A DNA stretch of 14,206 nucleotides from Deltaproteobacteria bacterium (GTDB lineage Bacteria > Desulfobacterota > Binatia > Binatales > Binataceae), in the NCBI GenBank assembly GCA_021786815.1, contig JAJYMR010000183.1:1-14206 (forward strand). The letters run 5' to 3'. Numbering within the stretch: position 1 is the first letter of the stretch; every line of letters begins with the position of its first letter. The position numbers and the translations under genes were made by a program. The notes under the pieces are model-generated. The model saw nothing but the letters and a program-made list of their open reading frames with translations. It had not been told where the DNA came from and did not search any database. Shown here in pieces: positions 14,102-14,206 of this stretch.

Positions 14102-14206
14102 TTAGCCTGCCGACGAGCCCGCGGCCGCCTTTCCGGCCTTGCGTCGGATGACCTCTTCGGCGTACTTGATTCCCTTGCCCTTGTACGGTTCTGGCGGGCG
14201 CAACGC
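14102..14206 (-). CDS. rplF: Large-subunit ribosomal protein L6, C-terminal end only
   Basis: The minus-strand frame entering from the right edge gives 34 residues and a TAA at 14102-14104. The stretch RPPEPYKGKGIKYAEEVI is the highly conserved C-terminal signature of L6, followed by a basic and Ala/Gly/Ser-rich tail ending AGSSAG. L6 binds 23S rRNA near the factor-binding site. The family is about 180 residues, so roughly four fifths of the gene lies beyond the window. The stop is 13 bases before the rplR start, matching the standard spc operon order. Confidence 0.95.
   Translation of the reverse strand, partial: ALRPPEPYKGKGIKYAEEVIRRKAGKAAAGSSAG

Overview
The window is GC-rich and densely coded. 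It comes from a bacterium, because the ribosomal gene order, IF-1, L17, L36 and the bacterial RNA polymerase alpha subunit are all bacterial. The order rplF-rplR-rpsE-rpmD-rplO-secY-adk-map-infA-rpmJ-rpsM-rpsK-rpsD-rpoA-rplQ, with adk-map-infA between secY and rpmJ, is the arrangement of many deltaproteobacteria-like and Gram-positive lineages rather than of enterobacteria. High GC, an aerobic molybdenum hydroxylase cluster and a TldD/TldE pair fit an environmental Gram-negative lineage of the Desulfobacterota/Binatota/Methylomirabilota kind. That placement is inference only.

Region 1 (1-2676, plus strand) is the end of a CO-dehydrogenase/xanthine-oxidase-type cluster. It holds the C-terminal third of a molybdopterin large subunit (CoxL-like, cut by the window start), the complete FAD subunit (CoxM-like) and a CoxG-like SRPBCC protein. 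Two small genes follow tightly: a zinc-ribbon protein whose start region overlaps or abuts the coxG stop, and a 74-residue protein of unknown function. The large-subunit signature and the L-M order point to a form II (CoxL-like) hydroxylase, so the substrate may not be CO.

Region 2 (2691-5667, minus strand) is a tldD-pmbA(tldE) metalloprotease pair. The two genes are separated by 178 bases holding an imperfect inverted repeat that looks like a dispersed repeat element. A short 84-residue gene of unknown function (5801-6055, plus) is divergent from tldD and convergent with the ribosomal operon.

Region 3 (6167-14206, minus strand) is the downstream part of the spc/alpha ribosomal superoperon. 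It runs from the partial rplF at the right edge to rplQ, then a clear intrinsic terminator. It encodes ribosomal proteins of both subunits, the SecY translocon channel, adenylate kinase, methionine aminopeptidase, IF-1 and the RNA polymerase alpha subunit. Spacers are mostly 0-50 bases; the largest (87 bases, rpsD-rpoA) carries a GC-rich hairpin. The one clear defect is a single-base frameshift in rplR, most easily explained as one missing C and probably a sequence error.

I did not find a convincing new multi-gene system. The points most worth a second look are the rplR frameshift, the inverted repeat between tldD and pmbA, and the three small uncharacterised genes. No gap longer than 300 bases lacks a gene.
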